A DNA stretch of 64,000 nt from Strix aluco (Eukaryota > Chordata > Aves > Strigiformes > Strigidae), in NCBI RefSeq assembly GCF_031877795.1, contig NC_133938.1:13176920-13240919 (forward strand), written 5' to 3'. The notes under the pieces were generated by a model. That model was not told where the DNA came from and made no database searches. It worked only from the letters and a program-made list of their open reading frames with translations. The position numbers and the translations under genes are program-made. The stretch's first letter is position 1. Every line of letters begins with the position of its first letter. Shown here in pieces: positions 12,741 through 24,350 of the stretch.

Positions 12741-15700
12741 ATGCTCTCAGAGTTGCAATAGGGCTAATTTCCTGTCTGACTGCCATTTTTCTGTATTCCT
12801 TCCACCCTCCCCTGCCCCATATTATCCCAAGACCTTTAGTCTTGACTGAAACCTTATTAATATTACAGCCTTTAGACTACAGCAGCAAAAGCAACTGTGT
12901 GGTTCACAGAAGGGAAGTGTGACTGCAAAGCCTGATGTCCTTGATTTTTCCAAAAGGGGAACTCCTTACTGATTGCTATTATATTAGACTAAGATTTTTA
13001 CAGGACTGCAACAATGTACAGTTCTCTTTAGTCTTATCAGGAGAAGATAGATAAATGTTAACTTGCAAAGCAAATTTCCAAGAATACAAAGGATATGATA
13101 GAGCTATGACTTAAAAAGCTGTCCTTCCTGCACTTCTGAACGAGTTGCCTCTGAGTTGTTCATGACCTCACCTAACAGTCAGGTTTGTATCTTTCTTCTA
13201 AGGAAAACTCTCTAAGGATTGCTATTTCTACCAAGAAGGACATAAATATGGTCCTGGGCAAAGTACAGTGAATCTGACTATTTCTTCTGTGGTGTCCACT
13301 TCTGAAACAATACTTCCTAAAGGATAGGACCCAAAAGGTAGGATTAGTTCAATATAATTAAATCTCTCCCTACTCCCCAACTCCAAAATTATGCACGTCT
13401 ACTTTAGGATCCTTTAACTGCAAAAGATAACTTTGTTTCTGATTAATATAATGGAGGAGCTCTGTGTCTGCAGATAGGTGTTGCATTTAGTCTCACATAA
13501 AAAAATCTAGGCTACCCATGTATGCTGACACTTTCTGATGCTAGCAGCAATCCTGCTTGCATGTGGACTCCAGAATTTAAATCGAACCAGTCCTTAAAAT
13601 CCTTAATTTACCTTGTCCTGACAACTCCTTGCTTCTGTGACTGCTATACAAAATGACTAAATGGGCATAAAGTCAATCTTAGTTCCTAGTTCCAGAGTCA
13701 ATGAAATCTGGTGCTGCAGTTTCTCCAAATGCTGTTGTAAATTTTATTAAAATGGAAAGCCAGACACAGTAAGTTTATCTCCAACTATAAAGTATATTCT
13801 TTATCATGTACTGCAGCATTTTAAAGAGACAGCTGAGCTATGGGAAGACTTCTGTCACATCTTGATAAAGAAAATCCTAGAAGGCTTTGAAAATAATAAA
13901 AATGTTATAAAACCATATTATGGTGTGCATGATAAATCACAGGCTATTTTTAACTTTGATACTTGCTGGTGGATTAACAGAAATACTGTAGTTTTATTGA
14001 GATTAGCATTAATTCTAGTAATAAATCTCTGGGGGAATATGGAATAAGGAGTGTTATCCACCTGAAGATGATCAAAATTATTTTCTTTCCAAAATGTTTT
14101 CTATTTAAAATATGTCTCTTTATATTTATTTCATTTATATTTATTTCATTCCCTCCTTGGTGTTCACATACAAGATTACTTGCACTTTTGTTGCAAGGGA
14201 ATCAGGGTGTTATGTGATTTGCAAACACTAATGGCTATGCTATCAGTAATAAGAACAGACATAGAAAAATGGCATGCTGATAATCATCTTGAAAATGTAG
14301 GGGCAGGAAAGCTCTTTACTTGTCTTGCACATTAATATTAAAAATTTGCATTATGAACACGTTTCACTTAGACATTCTCAAATGTTTTTGGCTCCAATTT
14401 CTGATTCCTTTGCTACTGGGACATAGGCTGTGACTATAGGGCAATATTAATGAATATGTACTGAAACTGCTGAGAATATTTTTACAGAGTTCTTTAAATT
14501 GTAATGAGGGAGGAATGATACTTATGAAAGTTTGTAAATGATTGTGTGATTGAAGACATGGTAAATTTCTCCTGGAGATACACAACTTGCTTCCAGTGAA
14601 AACTTTGCAAATTGAATTATCTTTTCAAAACCTGGCATTTTATGCCAAAAGCCAATGAGTCAATAAAGTCCCTCACTTGCTTAGAGTGTAAGGCATGATT
14701 AAATTGCTCCAAAAATTGGCTTTTTAAAAATAATCAGACCACCAAATTTTTGTGTTTTACCACTATAATGGATGAATGCATCTTCCACTTTCAGTCTGGG
14801 AAAACTGTTAACAGACGACTTAATGCCTTTTTGAAAAGTTTAAAGTGACTTTTAAGAAAATATCAGGATTACCAGAAGTCATAAATCATCAAAAATAACA
14901 AACACATTACTTTTCTAATTGTCTAGGGATGATTGTATGGACTTTATTTGGACCATTAAATGGACTTACTCTGAGACTTCTTGTTTCTCAAGTTATTTGA
15001 ACACTTAAAATAATGTGGGTTGTTTAGTTTTTTGTGGGGGGGGTTGGTTTTTTTTTCTTCTTCTCAAAGCATAACAATGACATACATTGTTTCTGTAGCT
15101 TCTAACTGAGGATACATTGATAGCAATGACTTAAGTGGTATCCCATTAAATGGCAGAGCTGGTAGATTCAGCAGCCAGTATTAACTATATTGGGGTTTGT
15201 CACAGGACAGGATCTTGTCTTTCTTTGCTGCTACCACGTATCAGGAAAAGGTTGTGTCTTGTACTCTAGGTCTAGAAGTGACTGCTTTTGTGTGAGTTGT
15301 TGGTTTCTGAGGAGTGGTGTCCTGAATGGTCCTGGAATTTAGGAAAATTTACTGGCAACCCTGTTGAGTGGCACTGTAATGGCAGGAGATGGAATTTGTG
15401 CCTCTGATTTCTGGGGTACTAAAATAAAAATAGTATTAAATAACAAACCTAGGCAATCAAAAGTTCAAAATGCCAAGCTGATTACCTCTGTAGTCTAAAT
15501 TTGGTCAAATTATCTCCTAAATATTATGCATAGTTTTAAATAACATGATCAATAATATGGTTTTTGTTCTAATGCTCCTGACTTGTGTATGTGCACAGGT
15601 TGGTGGAGAGCAGCTATTTAATATTCTGTTTGCTCCTCCTTGCCCAAGTGTGGCCCTGTGCCACATGTTACTTCATGACAATGAAAGCATTTCCTGAAGG

Positions 15701-16265
15701 CCGGCTGCCTAATTTCTTAATGGACACTCTTATGCCATTCGCTATAATATGACATATCCACGTTAAAAATTATTACTGTTTTATAGGAAAGAAAGTGAAT
15801 CACAGAAAAAATAGTTAAAGTGTCCATTTATGCTGCTGTCCAGTATAGGATGCCTAAGATTTACTTTTTTCAGAGTACTTAGCATTATGTATCAATTAAT
15901 ATGCTCAAAATATAACTCCTATTACTTTCAGTTGCAGCTGCAAGTACCCAGTGCATCGGTGAATAAGCCCTTATGGTTTCAAATTGGGAGTCCAGAAAAT
16001 GAGGCAAAATAATACTAGTGCCTAACTATTAATTCAGAGAGCATTACAGAGGATTTCTTTGAGACAAGTTCAGAATCTGCCTCTTCACAGCTGCTTTCAA
16101 TGATTTAAATCATCAGACTACTTCTGCAGTTTTTCCTTAAAACCATTTCTCATTCATTATATAATTTTTAATTTTTTCCAGTAAGTGAAGCAGTGATCCT
16201 GTTGGAAACACCATATTCATGTTATGCTGATTCACTCACATCTTTTGCAAGTTCCATCTTTTGAA
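12741..16265. other. Intergenic DNA, no gene seen
   Basis: No gene is recognised. The stretch is AT-rich with open frames below 75 codons. It includes the 15-bp tandem duplication at 14,120-14,149 and a G8 run followed by T-rich sequence near 15,037-15,057. Confidence 0.55.
14120..14149. repeat. 15-bp tandem duplication (2 copies)
   Basis: Two adjacent identical AT-rich 15-mers are seen directly, at 14,120-14,134 and 14,135-14,149. Identity between copies suggests a recent slippage event. No function is inferred. Confidence 0.9.
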
Positions 16266-16358
16266 CTAAAAAAGGGAGGAAAAATGAAAAAAAATCCCCC
16301 AAACAAAAGACCCCTCCAAAAAACCCCAAACCCTCAACCCAAACAAAACCCCCAAAAC
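16266..16358. repeat. A/C-rich low-complexity tract
   Basis: The + strand is almost free of T and, past its first 30 bases, of G. C-runs lie at 16296-16300, 16311-16314, 16324-16327, 16331-16333, 16338-16340 and 16349-16353. On the minus strand, four G-runs are separated by loops of 3, 4 and 8 nt, a slightly loose G-quadruplex pattern. The tract is similar in style to those at 47.5 and 50.6 kb. The 81-codon frame across it (Lys/Pro/Asn rich) is a composition artefact. Confidence 0.85.
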
Positions 16359-19300
16359 TTCCTTTGGGGAAAGAATTGTGTGATCCTGTCACTTAAAAAT
16401 TCTGAAAACTGTATACCCAGGCCGAATTCCTGTTTTTCTTTATTCTTGTGTTCAATTCTACAATTTTAATTGCACATTTTCAATAATATAATTTGTGTGT
16501 AATTCAATTTTTGTGTTTGGAACCCTAAAACTTTAAAGTTAGGGTTGCTGATTGTTCTAAGAAAGGCAATATCCAAAAGTTACCTAACTCACTAAGCACC
16601 TTAAATGCCCTTATAACTGCGTATTTTTGTCTTCTAGTTCACCATTACACAGCAGTGTAGAAAACTGTCAAGAAGCAAGCTTGCTGTCAGTTATAAACTT
16701 GTAACATTGTCTCTGTTAATTAAAAGCATTGCTTGGAATATATTTTGTTAGAAGTCTGGTATGATAGCTATCAGATGTTTCAGAAGATATAAAGGCCTTT
16801 TTCTTGAGAATGTATGTTTATAGTTTGAGATGGACTCTTCAAAGTACAGCAAAGTTTTGCTACTGTCAGTTTTCACGGGTGAAAGTAGCTTTAATAACAA
16901 GGTAGATATTTTCTTCTCTTTAGACCCAGTGGAGCAAAGTCTGTTGACGTTAGGATGCAGCATGATGGTTGGCTAGTGTCGCTAAAGGCTTCAAGAAGAG
17001 TGTGGATTTAATAGGGGAGTAGGGTATCAGTTTCTTTGGATTCAGAGGAGTAAAGCTCATGATTCAAGATCTGTAAGCAGCTTTTACTATTTCCGTTCCT
17101 CAAGCTGTGGTTAAGTAAGACTTTGAACATGCCAAGAAGGGAATTTTATTGCGAGAATTTTAATGAAAGGAGTAGAATTGGATTTTGGTATGATAGTTTG
17201 ATTGGTTTCATAACTCGGCAATCAAGTACAGAATGAGGTTTAAAAACAGGAATACGTGGGTTTTAGTGACTTTCTGACTGTCTCTGTAATTCTCTCTATA
17301 CGACACATCTGTTAACAAGAAAATGTTGCTTAGTTTTTTGGTATATTAATCATATTTTTTGATGCATGTCTAAACATTGGGGTCATAACTGAATAAAATC
17401 TATCCAAGAGAGAAAAAAATCTGTGAAACACTTTTTTCTTCCTAAAATTACTGTCATCATGTTACAGATCCATTTATAGCATGCTAAAATAATTCTAATT
17501 CATAAAGCTCAGTGAAACAAGACCACAAGTTACACTTGGTGCTAATTTATATCCTGAACATGCTGCTAGCTTTGGTAGAGTTGGTGCAGGTGATAAATTG
17601 TTGCAGAATTGGACCCTTCTGATTACATTTCTCTGTTTTTCTGTTGAAAGCCTGTAACTACAAAGAATTGTAAAACCTGAGACTGATTAGAAAAGAATCC
17701 TTTGACTGCTTTTGTCTTGCTGGTGTGCTGGTTTTAATTAGAAATAGAAAGTTCTGGACCATAGGCTAAATAGCCTTCAGGATCTTATTTTTCTGGACTC
17801 CAGCCATGTCATATCCTGGCTGTCATGCTGCTCCCTTTGTCTCTTAAGAAGATGTAGGGCAGAAAAACTGTTGACCCTCACGGCATGGCATGTTCCTCCA
17901 GCTTTCTCTTCATGGCAGAGCAGAGCCTGTTGAGCAGCAGCTGTCCCCACTTAGAGCCCTGTTGGTGCCAACCAGAGCAGGGAAGACCTCCGAGAACCTT
18001 CAGAGGATGCTGATAGTGATGGGGTCTACAGGGTGCCTAAAAGGGTAATGTATGGGACACTGCGTAGGCAAGATGAGTGTAAGGAGCTGTCCTTTCCCTG
18101 TTTCCCTATTTTCCAGCTTTTGAAGTAGACATGGGTTCCTGTTCTTCATGATCTTGCCCCTCCCTGGCAAAACAGGATTCTCAAGTTCCCATCTCATTCC
18201 CAGAGTACAGATGAATTGATTTATTTACTTATTTTCCCTGGAGGACAAGTCTTCATTCAAGACCAAGCTAGGGCTTTGGGATTCAGAGTTTTGTGATGGT
18301 ATGATGTGTAGCAGGATGTTGTTGAGCAAGGTGCCTCAGACCTGATAGTGCTGGGGCTGAGCCCCTCTAGATATGTTACATGTGAGCAATCAACACCCAT
18401 CCCCCTACCCCCAAACAAAATGAATTCACTCCTGTATTAAATAAACCTATCTTTACTGCTGTGCTTTTAAGTTTTTCCTTTCAAGTGTAAAGAAAGATTA
18501 GATAAAGCCTGAGGAAGCAATAGGGATAGGTTTTTTTTCAAAAGACAGGCAGTTTGGATAATGAGAGAGCTTAGCCCATAAAACAAGTAGCTGACTGGAT
18601 CTTCAGAGGAAGCACAGCAGGGGACAGTCTCTGCTTCTGCAGTTCAGGAGAAGGTATTCTCCTAAATTGAAATGCTGGATTTAAATTTTCTGTTCCAATT
18701 TAGGGCCTTCAATACTGTGATTGAAGTCATCCCTGGTTCCTTTTGTGTGAACAGCTGTATTCTCCAAGATGAAGTCTTGTTAGAGGGCAAATTGACATGG
18801 ACGTATCTAAGTGTGAAATAACGTTAATGTTTTTGTGATGCTAGAATTAAATGTTATAAAAATAGTGGGAGTGTAAGGCATTGATAATAGGAGCAAAGAA
18901 TGTAAAAAGTTAATAGTCAATCAAATATGTCCTTGGCTGAAGAACTTGGAAGAAATGCCTATCAACCAGCCATATTCTGTAGTCAGCAACATTACTTTTA
19001 AATGACAGTGCATTTTCAAACACATCATTTAGCTTTTGAATGCCCTTCAGAATATTATTGGTGGGTTTTCTTCTCCTGGAGACTGCAGTAAGTTATATGT
19101 TTGTTTATCTTACTATTTTTATACAGGTAAAACAGCTGGTGGCATAAGTGGACACAGCACTCTTGCACTCTTCAGAGTTGCTTAGTCTGTTTTAATTAGA
19201 GGAAGGCTGCCTGGAAGATGGACAGAGTTCTTGTCTGAGCACTTTTTTTTGGTTGCATTTTAAATTCCCTTTGTTCTCTTAAAACAAATTTACAAGTAAC

Positions 19301-22300
19301 AGATATGACATACACTTTTAATATAAAATAGAACAATCTGTAGTTCAGTGTAAAATGACCACTACTTAATAAGCAACTGCAAAAACAGAAACCTGAAGTT
19401 CTCAGATGAGTTTGGATTGCAAATAAAATGACAACATTCTGAAAAGATTACTAATTTGTAGGGTTTGCTTTGTTCTGCTTCCAGGGACTTCTACAGACCT
19501 TTGTGTTTTAATCTCTGAATATTCATGCATTTAAAAATATTGTGGGGGTTTTATTTTCTTTTAAGTCATAAATATTTTTTGACAACGTTGTGTGCTTTGT
19601 ATAAAAGCCATATACTACAGATATATGATAAACTATATCCTTTATATTCTGTAGATATAAAATAACACAGAGTTTACCTTAATCAAAGATTTGTCTTGTG
19701 TTAGAGAATAAATGGAAATTTTTTTCCTCAAACTGTTAGGTCTGGCCAACACTTGATTATATCTTTTTTTAAAACTCTTTTTAAAAAACTTTTGGTTGGT
19801 TGTTTTGGTTTTTTTTTTTTAAGAATATTTAGTTGAAAGAAAGTTGGGAGGCATGGATTTGAATGTGTTTCTATGTGTGTATTAGAAAGAGGCCGGGATG
19901 GGGGGAGCTCAAGAACATGCAAGGTCTGAAAGTGCTGTGCAGCTAGGCTAAATTGTTACCATGACACTGAATAATAGTGAGGTGATGAGCTGAATTTCTA
20001 ATAGCATTGATGGTGCCGAGCAATCCTTGTCTTCTGCCAGTAAAATATGCAGAAGTATTCCACAACTAAACCTTTTTTTTTTTTTTCTTCTCCCTTAAAT
20101 GCGGCATGGTTGTCCTGCAGCTGAATAAGGTAGAGATGAATTGTGTTGAGAAGGAAACTGGGTAGGGCAATATATACTCCTGGGCTCTTCCACTACTGTA
20201 TATATGGCATGTTTGTTTTAAGCTGTAAGGATTTTCTGAAAAGTAAAGGTAGAATTCAGGCTGTATCAAGCCCCATGTGTTCTCCTCAGGTTCCGGAATC
20301 CAGACAAAGTGTAGCAGGGTTACACCTCTGAAATGCAGCACACTAGCTTGATTTATCCTTTTTTCTTACCTGAAAATTCAGGCTTATGAAAAGGCTTAAA
20401 TTAAAATTACATGTAACATTTGGATAACCTGGTAAGAATTCCTGTTCAGTCATAGCCTGCTGTCTTTCTATCATCTGATCTTCTACCTCTGCCATGCCAT
20501 TGGCCTGCTGAGTAGCTTATATTGCTTACCTCTAATAGTGAGTTACATGAGGTAAGGAAAAATTGATACAGAATGTTGGGAAGATGAGATGCCTGGATAA
20601 CAATAGAGCAGATCTATTACTCCACCATTGACTCAGGTTGCACCTGAAGGGTGAGAAATGCCATCTTGTGTCATCCCTGTCTGATAAAACTTAGTAGTGG
20701 CAGCAAGCGTAAAAACAGTTTATCCCTCTTTGGCTCATTTCACTAGATGAGCCAGTGTCTGATTTCAACAGTTAGAAGATGATAGTTTTCAGACTTTCTC
20801 TAAGCATGCACTTTTAAAATACAGAGTATGGAACTAACAAATTAACATAATGTTTAAGTCTGTTACCTATTTGTGAGGTTTTGACTTTGAAGCTCTTATC
20901 ATAGGTGAAAGCACAGCTTCATCAGCTACATGATGTTCATTCACCTAACAAACAGTTGAGCAATATTCATGGCACAGCCTACCCCAGCACAACTAGCTGC
21001 ATTGCCAGTACAGAGAAACTCTTACTTGACGCTGGTATTATGTAGCTGCATTAATCTTTGCAAATTAAGGTTTAATCAGCCTTCTCCACAAAGGTTTGAC
21101 TTCTTATGACAGAATTAGTTTTTAAGACCTAAAATTTAAAAGGGTTGCTGCCCAAACAACCATATTTTCCCCAAGGTTGCATCTCCATAGGAATGTATTG
21201 GAAGGGTTTGAACTAGATGGCTAATCTGCAAGGTCTTTGTCATCAGAACTAGAATTAGTGACTTTGGCCTGTCACAATGATTCAGACTTGTAAGACAGTT
21301 CCATACTGCCTTTGACATCCCTGCCAGGCAACAACCATGTTAATTTTGGACAGAAATTTGCAGGCATGACTGAAATTTGCACGAGCTATGTTTGACCTAA
21401 AGCTGATTTCAAGAGCATTTTAAGTTCAAGTAAAACACTTCTTAAGGCTCATGGAAAAGATGTGCTTGCAATATTTATTTGCTTTTATCATTTGGTGGAT
21501 GCATTTCTTTATGTAGTTTCTCTGAGGTGAAATTAGCTCAGCCTAAGGCTGGGCTTTCTGCTGCTGTTCACGGTGATCTCAGCTAGAGTCACACCTTCAG
21601 TTCTTGTCCCTAGGGGCAAATAAAGTGGAATCTCATATCTCTCCTTAAAGAGAAGTGTGTATTTGTCTGAAAGGCATGGGTTTAGGTTTTCTCTAAATTA
21701 AGTTCTGGAAGAAAAAATTCAGGCTTCGCCTGCATTTGCAGAGAACAGTTTCATGTGGCTCACTTACAAGCACCAGCAGAGCATCTGCTGCTGCTGCAGG
21801 GGTCCCTGTTGGCTGGGAATGGCCAGCAGGAGCTGTGGGACCTGCTGTACACTGTGAGAAACTCATGGGCACTTAGAGCACTTCTAGTATTCCAGAAAAT
21901 CTATATGACTGTATTTCACTTACCTAAGAAAATTTAGAGGGGCTGTAGCTGCCTGTTGGACAATTGAAGAAATTACTTTTGTTATGCCCTTAAAAAGATG
22001 TCATACAAGCATCCCAGCAGGCAGGTGAATATGTGGTGAGTCACAGAGGGAGGGAGGGAAGGATGGCTGTTGCTGGAGTGATGTAATGATGAAGTGTCTT
22101 TAAGATAAATTTCCGTATAGAAAAAGTCTAAAAGTTAAAGATTATCATATTTTGTCTGATGTGGTGTTTAGAATCAAAGAATGTAAGAGAAATGCTTAAA
22201 ACAAGACGCCTACCCCCATCTCTGCCTTTCCTTAAGCAATATAATTCACTGTAAATTCCTCGGTGCTTTGGATGTATTGAAATGGTTGACCTTTTCATGA

Positions 22301-23579
22301 CAGTTTCTCTCCAAGCCTCATTCCTTTTGTTCTTTACAGAGTAAAGGTGAGGGGTGGGAAGGGGATGGAATATTTTTCATTTGTCTTAATTGGAAACTTT
22401 TCTCATGCCCACCATGCAAATGGAAGGAATAGTTTCAGTCCCAGAAAAAATAGATGCTTGACCACTGGAGAGAGAAATACGCAATTTATTTTTTTAATTG
22501 GAAAAAAAATATTTTTGTATCTTATTAGAAAACAGAGCTTTGTTACATAACTCCTTATGAATAACTAGTCCTTAGAGAGGCATAAACTGCAGTCCGGAAT
22601 GATGTAACACTGGTTGGTCGTAGCTTCTAACAAAAAAAGACCCTAGGTCCTGCCCCCAAAAGCTTCTTCCACTGATTTGTTGCTTAGATATTTCCTTATG
22701 ATAGACAACTCATAGTTAGAAACTTCACTAAGTTTTTTTCATTAGTCTCCCCAACAATACTATGGTTTTCAGCTCAAGAGCTTTGGCTTGCGGCTGTAGT
22801 TGAGCAAAGAGGTGAATTTCCAGTGGTGAGAGGTGCTGAGGAGTTTGCAGGACCTGTGTAAAACTACAGTGCTCTGGAGGGGTAATGCAAAGGCCAAACA
22901 CAAATTGGTATCATCTTTGGAAGTGTGCAGGAAGGCAGCCAAGGAGTGTGAGCTGGAGAAAGCCTCCCCAGTCCTTTTCTGTTCTGCTCCTGGGGATGAT
23001 TTGCCCCTGTATAGAAATGAGGACAGCTAATTCCTTTAGTTTCAACCTACTTACTGTCTTGAGGGATTGTACCTGGATAGGAAAGGCTTGCCAGGCCAGG
23101 AACAGTATTGGTTATTAAATGTGTGGCACAGTACTAACCCTTTCTGGATTCCACATATTAGGAGCTCCGCAGTAAGCCATAACATTAACTGGAGTGTATT
23201 GGCTGCATGTTACCAGGTACCCTGAGTCGCTGCAAAGAGGATGAAGACATCCAATACAAGGAAAAGAGGGAGAGCTTTGGTGTATATTAAAGCAGCAGGA
23301 ATGAAGCAATGTAGCACACAAGGAATATAGGGAAGGTGCCAAGTACAGAAAATGCAAAGGGTTCCAAGATGTAGTAATAAGAAGTACTGGGAAAGTGTAA
23401 CGGGGAGAAAGAAACTGCAGAAGCAACAGATATTAAGTGAAACCTTTATAATATATAGAGTATGATATGTAAGAGAGGAATCTGAATTTGGTGAGGTGAT
23501 GTAAAGTGAAAGATTTCTTCAACAGCTGAATGTATTAACCTGCAGTTAATCTCACTGGAGTGTAGGAAAGTCCAAAGAA
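16359..23579. other. Intergenic DNA, no gene seen
   Basis: No gene is recognised over about 7.2 kb. Open frames reach about 100 codons (23,115-23,426 minus) without recognisable motifs. A G/T-rich low-complexity stretch lies at about 19,786-19,822 and a T-run at about 20,073-20,086. A possible very degenerate CR1 end near 21,140-21,240 was considered but is too weak to call. Confidence 0.5.
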
Positions 23580-24085
23580 AGTTCAGCGAGCCTTTATCAG
23601 AGTTGCACGAATAAAAAAAAAAAAAACGCCAAACCAACCCCCACTCTCCATTCCCTGTGATGTATGTCAGCCCTTTACACAAAAAGGCATGTGCAGCACG
23701 ACTCAAGCACCTCTGGTGAGATATTTGCGTTGGTTGCTGAGAATGATTATCTCTCATAGGGAAGCAGTTGCAGCCTTCAGACAAAGGAAAGCCCGCTGTA
23801 CAATGAAAAGGGTTGAACATAAAACGATACGTCACACTAACAAGCAGTGTAAGGATTTTTAGAGCCCAAATAATAGAGAGAGTTTGGACTTTTCTGACCA
23901 ACTGGCAGCAACTGTCTCCTGAGAACATTTAGAGAGTTGCACAGGGATTAATTATAAACGCACAGCTTGATTTCCAACCATTGCAAAACATCTGCTAGGT
24001 ATAGATTGCTATTCGTACGTATAGTATTGTGCGAGAGCGTCCTGGAGCTTACAAAAAAACATGCTGGAGCCATGAATCAAACTGG

Positions 24086-24095
24086 GTCATGTGAC
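24086..24095 (+). promoter_or_regulatory. E-box (USF/MITF/TFE type)
   Basis: GTCATGTGAC contains the E-box core CATGTG flanked by GT and AC, the extended form favoured by USF, MITF and TFE3 class bHLH-zip factors. It lies about 73 bp upstream of the TATA-like box, a usual distance for a proximal activator site. Occupancy is inferred, not shown. Confidence 0.45.
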
Positions 24096-24113
24096 AGAGG
24101 GGAGGTACCGGGC

Positions 24114-24126
24114 TGGCTCCCAGCCA
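24114..24126 (+). promoter_or_regulatory. Palindromic NFI-type site
   Basis: TGGC, five bases, then GCCA is seen directly and fits the full dyad NFI (CTF) consensus spacing TGGC-N5-GCCA exactly. It sits about 33 bp upstream of the TATA-like box. The same bases form an inverted repeat (GGCTGG, CTC, CCAGCC at 24,111-24,125). Confidence 0.5.
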
Positions 24127-24158
24127 GTGGCAGGAGCTGATGGGTGGAACAAACGGGG

Positions 24159-24167
24159 CATAAAAAG
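24159..24167 (+). promoter_or_regulatory. TATA-like box
   Basis: CATAAAAAG is a good variant of the TATAAAAG element. Counting about 30 bp downstream puts the cap site near 24,190, which leaves a 5'UTR of about 140 nt before the MACILK start codon. Position, the upstream activator sites and local CpG enrichment support a real core promoter. No 5' transcript data are available here, so an alternative TSS is possible. Confidence 0.5.
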
Positions 24168-24189
24168 ACTAATATGACTAACGGATCCT

Positions 24190-24332
24190 GGATGCGTGGT
24201 ACCCTTATTTGGATCTACAGGAATGTAGGCTCTAGCAGTTCTGCAGCTCTACCAGCCTTTTGCCTGACACTGGAACTGCTGCTCACAAAGTAGAATCCTG
24301 CTGCTCTGTGGTAGGAAGGATAGAGAAAGAAC
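24190..24332 (+). other. ST6GALNAC3: Predicted 5' untranslated part of exon 1 (ST6GALNAC3)
   Basis: This is the segment between the inferred cap site and the start codon. It contains one upstream ATG (24,192) that opens a 33-codon frame ending before the main start. No splice acceptor is evident, so it is best read as continuous with the coding part of the first exon. The left boundary is inferred only from TATA spacing. Confidence 0.4.
24192..24293 (+). other. Upstream ORF (33 codons) in the exon 1 leader
   Basis: An ATG at 24,192 starts a frame that runs 33 codons and stops with TAG at 24,291-24,293, 39 nt before the main ATG and in a different frame. Its Kozak context is weak (T at -3, C at +4). 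If the cap site is really near 24,190, the ATG is almost at the 5' end and would be poorly recognised. A start even 20-30 nt upstream would put it in play as a translational brake. The peptide (starts MRGTLIWIYR) resembles nothing I know. Confidence 0.35.
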
Positions 24333-24350
24333 ATGGCCTGCATTTTGAAG
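24333..24350 (+). CDS. ST6GALNAC3: ST6GALNAC3 coding exon 1 (N-terminal MACILK), partial gene
   Basis: Six codons, M-A-C-I-L-K, are followed at once by a splice donor (AAG|GTAAAT; the +5 base is A rather than the preferred G), so the intron is phase 0. The ATG has a strong Kozak context (A at -3, G at +4). MACILK matches the start I recall for vertebrate ST6GALNAC3, where it is followed by a basic pair and the membrane anchor. The family enzyme is a type II Golgi GT29 sialyltransferase that adds alpha-2,6-linked sialic acid to the GalNAc of sialyl-Gal-GalNAc, on O-glycans and on gangliosides such as GD1-alpha. MACILK would be the cytosolic tail. The anchor, sialylmotifs L, S, III and VS, and the stop lie outside the window. 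Reading on past 24,350 gives 95 unrelated codons, taken as intron. The call rests on six residues plus promoter, Kozak and donor context, so it is likely but not proven. Confidence 0.62.

Larger units (their letters stand above)
23580..24158 (+). promoter_or_regulatory. CpG-enriched upstream region of the exon 1 promoter
   Basis: CpG dinucleotides become noticeably denser here than in the flanks and stay so to about 25.1 kb. My hand count gives about two dozen in 24.0-25.1 kb, against only a few per kb in the distal intergenic DNA. The sequence includes a CRE-like half site (CGTCA at about 23,829), the E-box at 24,086 and the NFI-type palindrome at 24,114. It does not look like a classic high-GC CpG island. 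A 160-codon antisense frame (23,446-23,928) lies inside and is judged spurious. Confidence 0.45.

Noticed and set aside
16224..16469. 81-codon Lys/Asn/Pro-rich frame
   Set aside because: It spans the A/C low-complexity tract, which generates these residues in any frame.
21140..21240. Possible degenerate CR1 fragment (TTGAACTAGATGG and TTGCTGCCCAAA blocks)
   Set aside because: Only short, widely spaced similarities. Needs a profile search; by eye it is not distinguishable from chance.
23446..23928. Longest open frame in the window: 160 codons, minus strand, divergent from the exon 1 promoter
   Set aside because: It has an ATG but no motif or family resemblance. It includes an FFFF stretch from an A-run, and its codon content looks random. 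Its position in a CpG-denser region explains fewer stops. A divergent non-coding transcript is possible but not supported.
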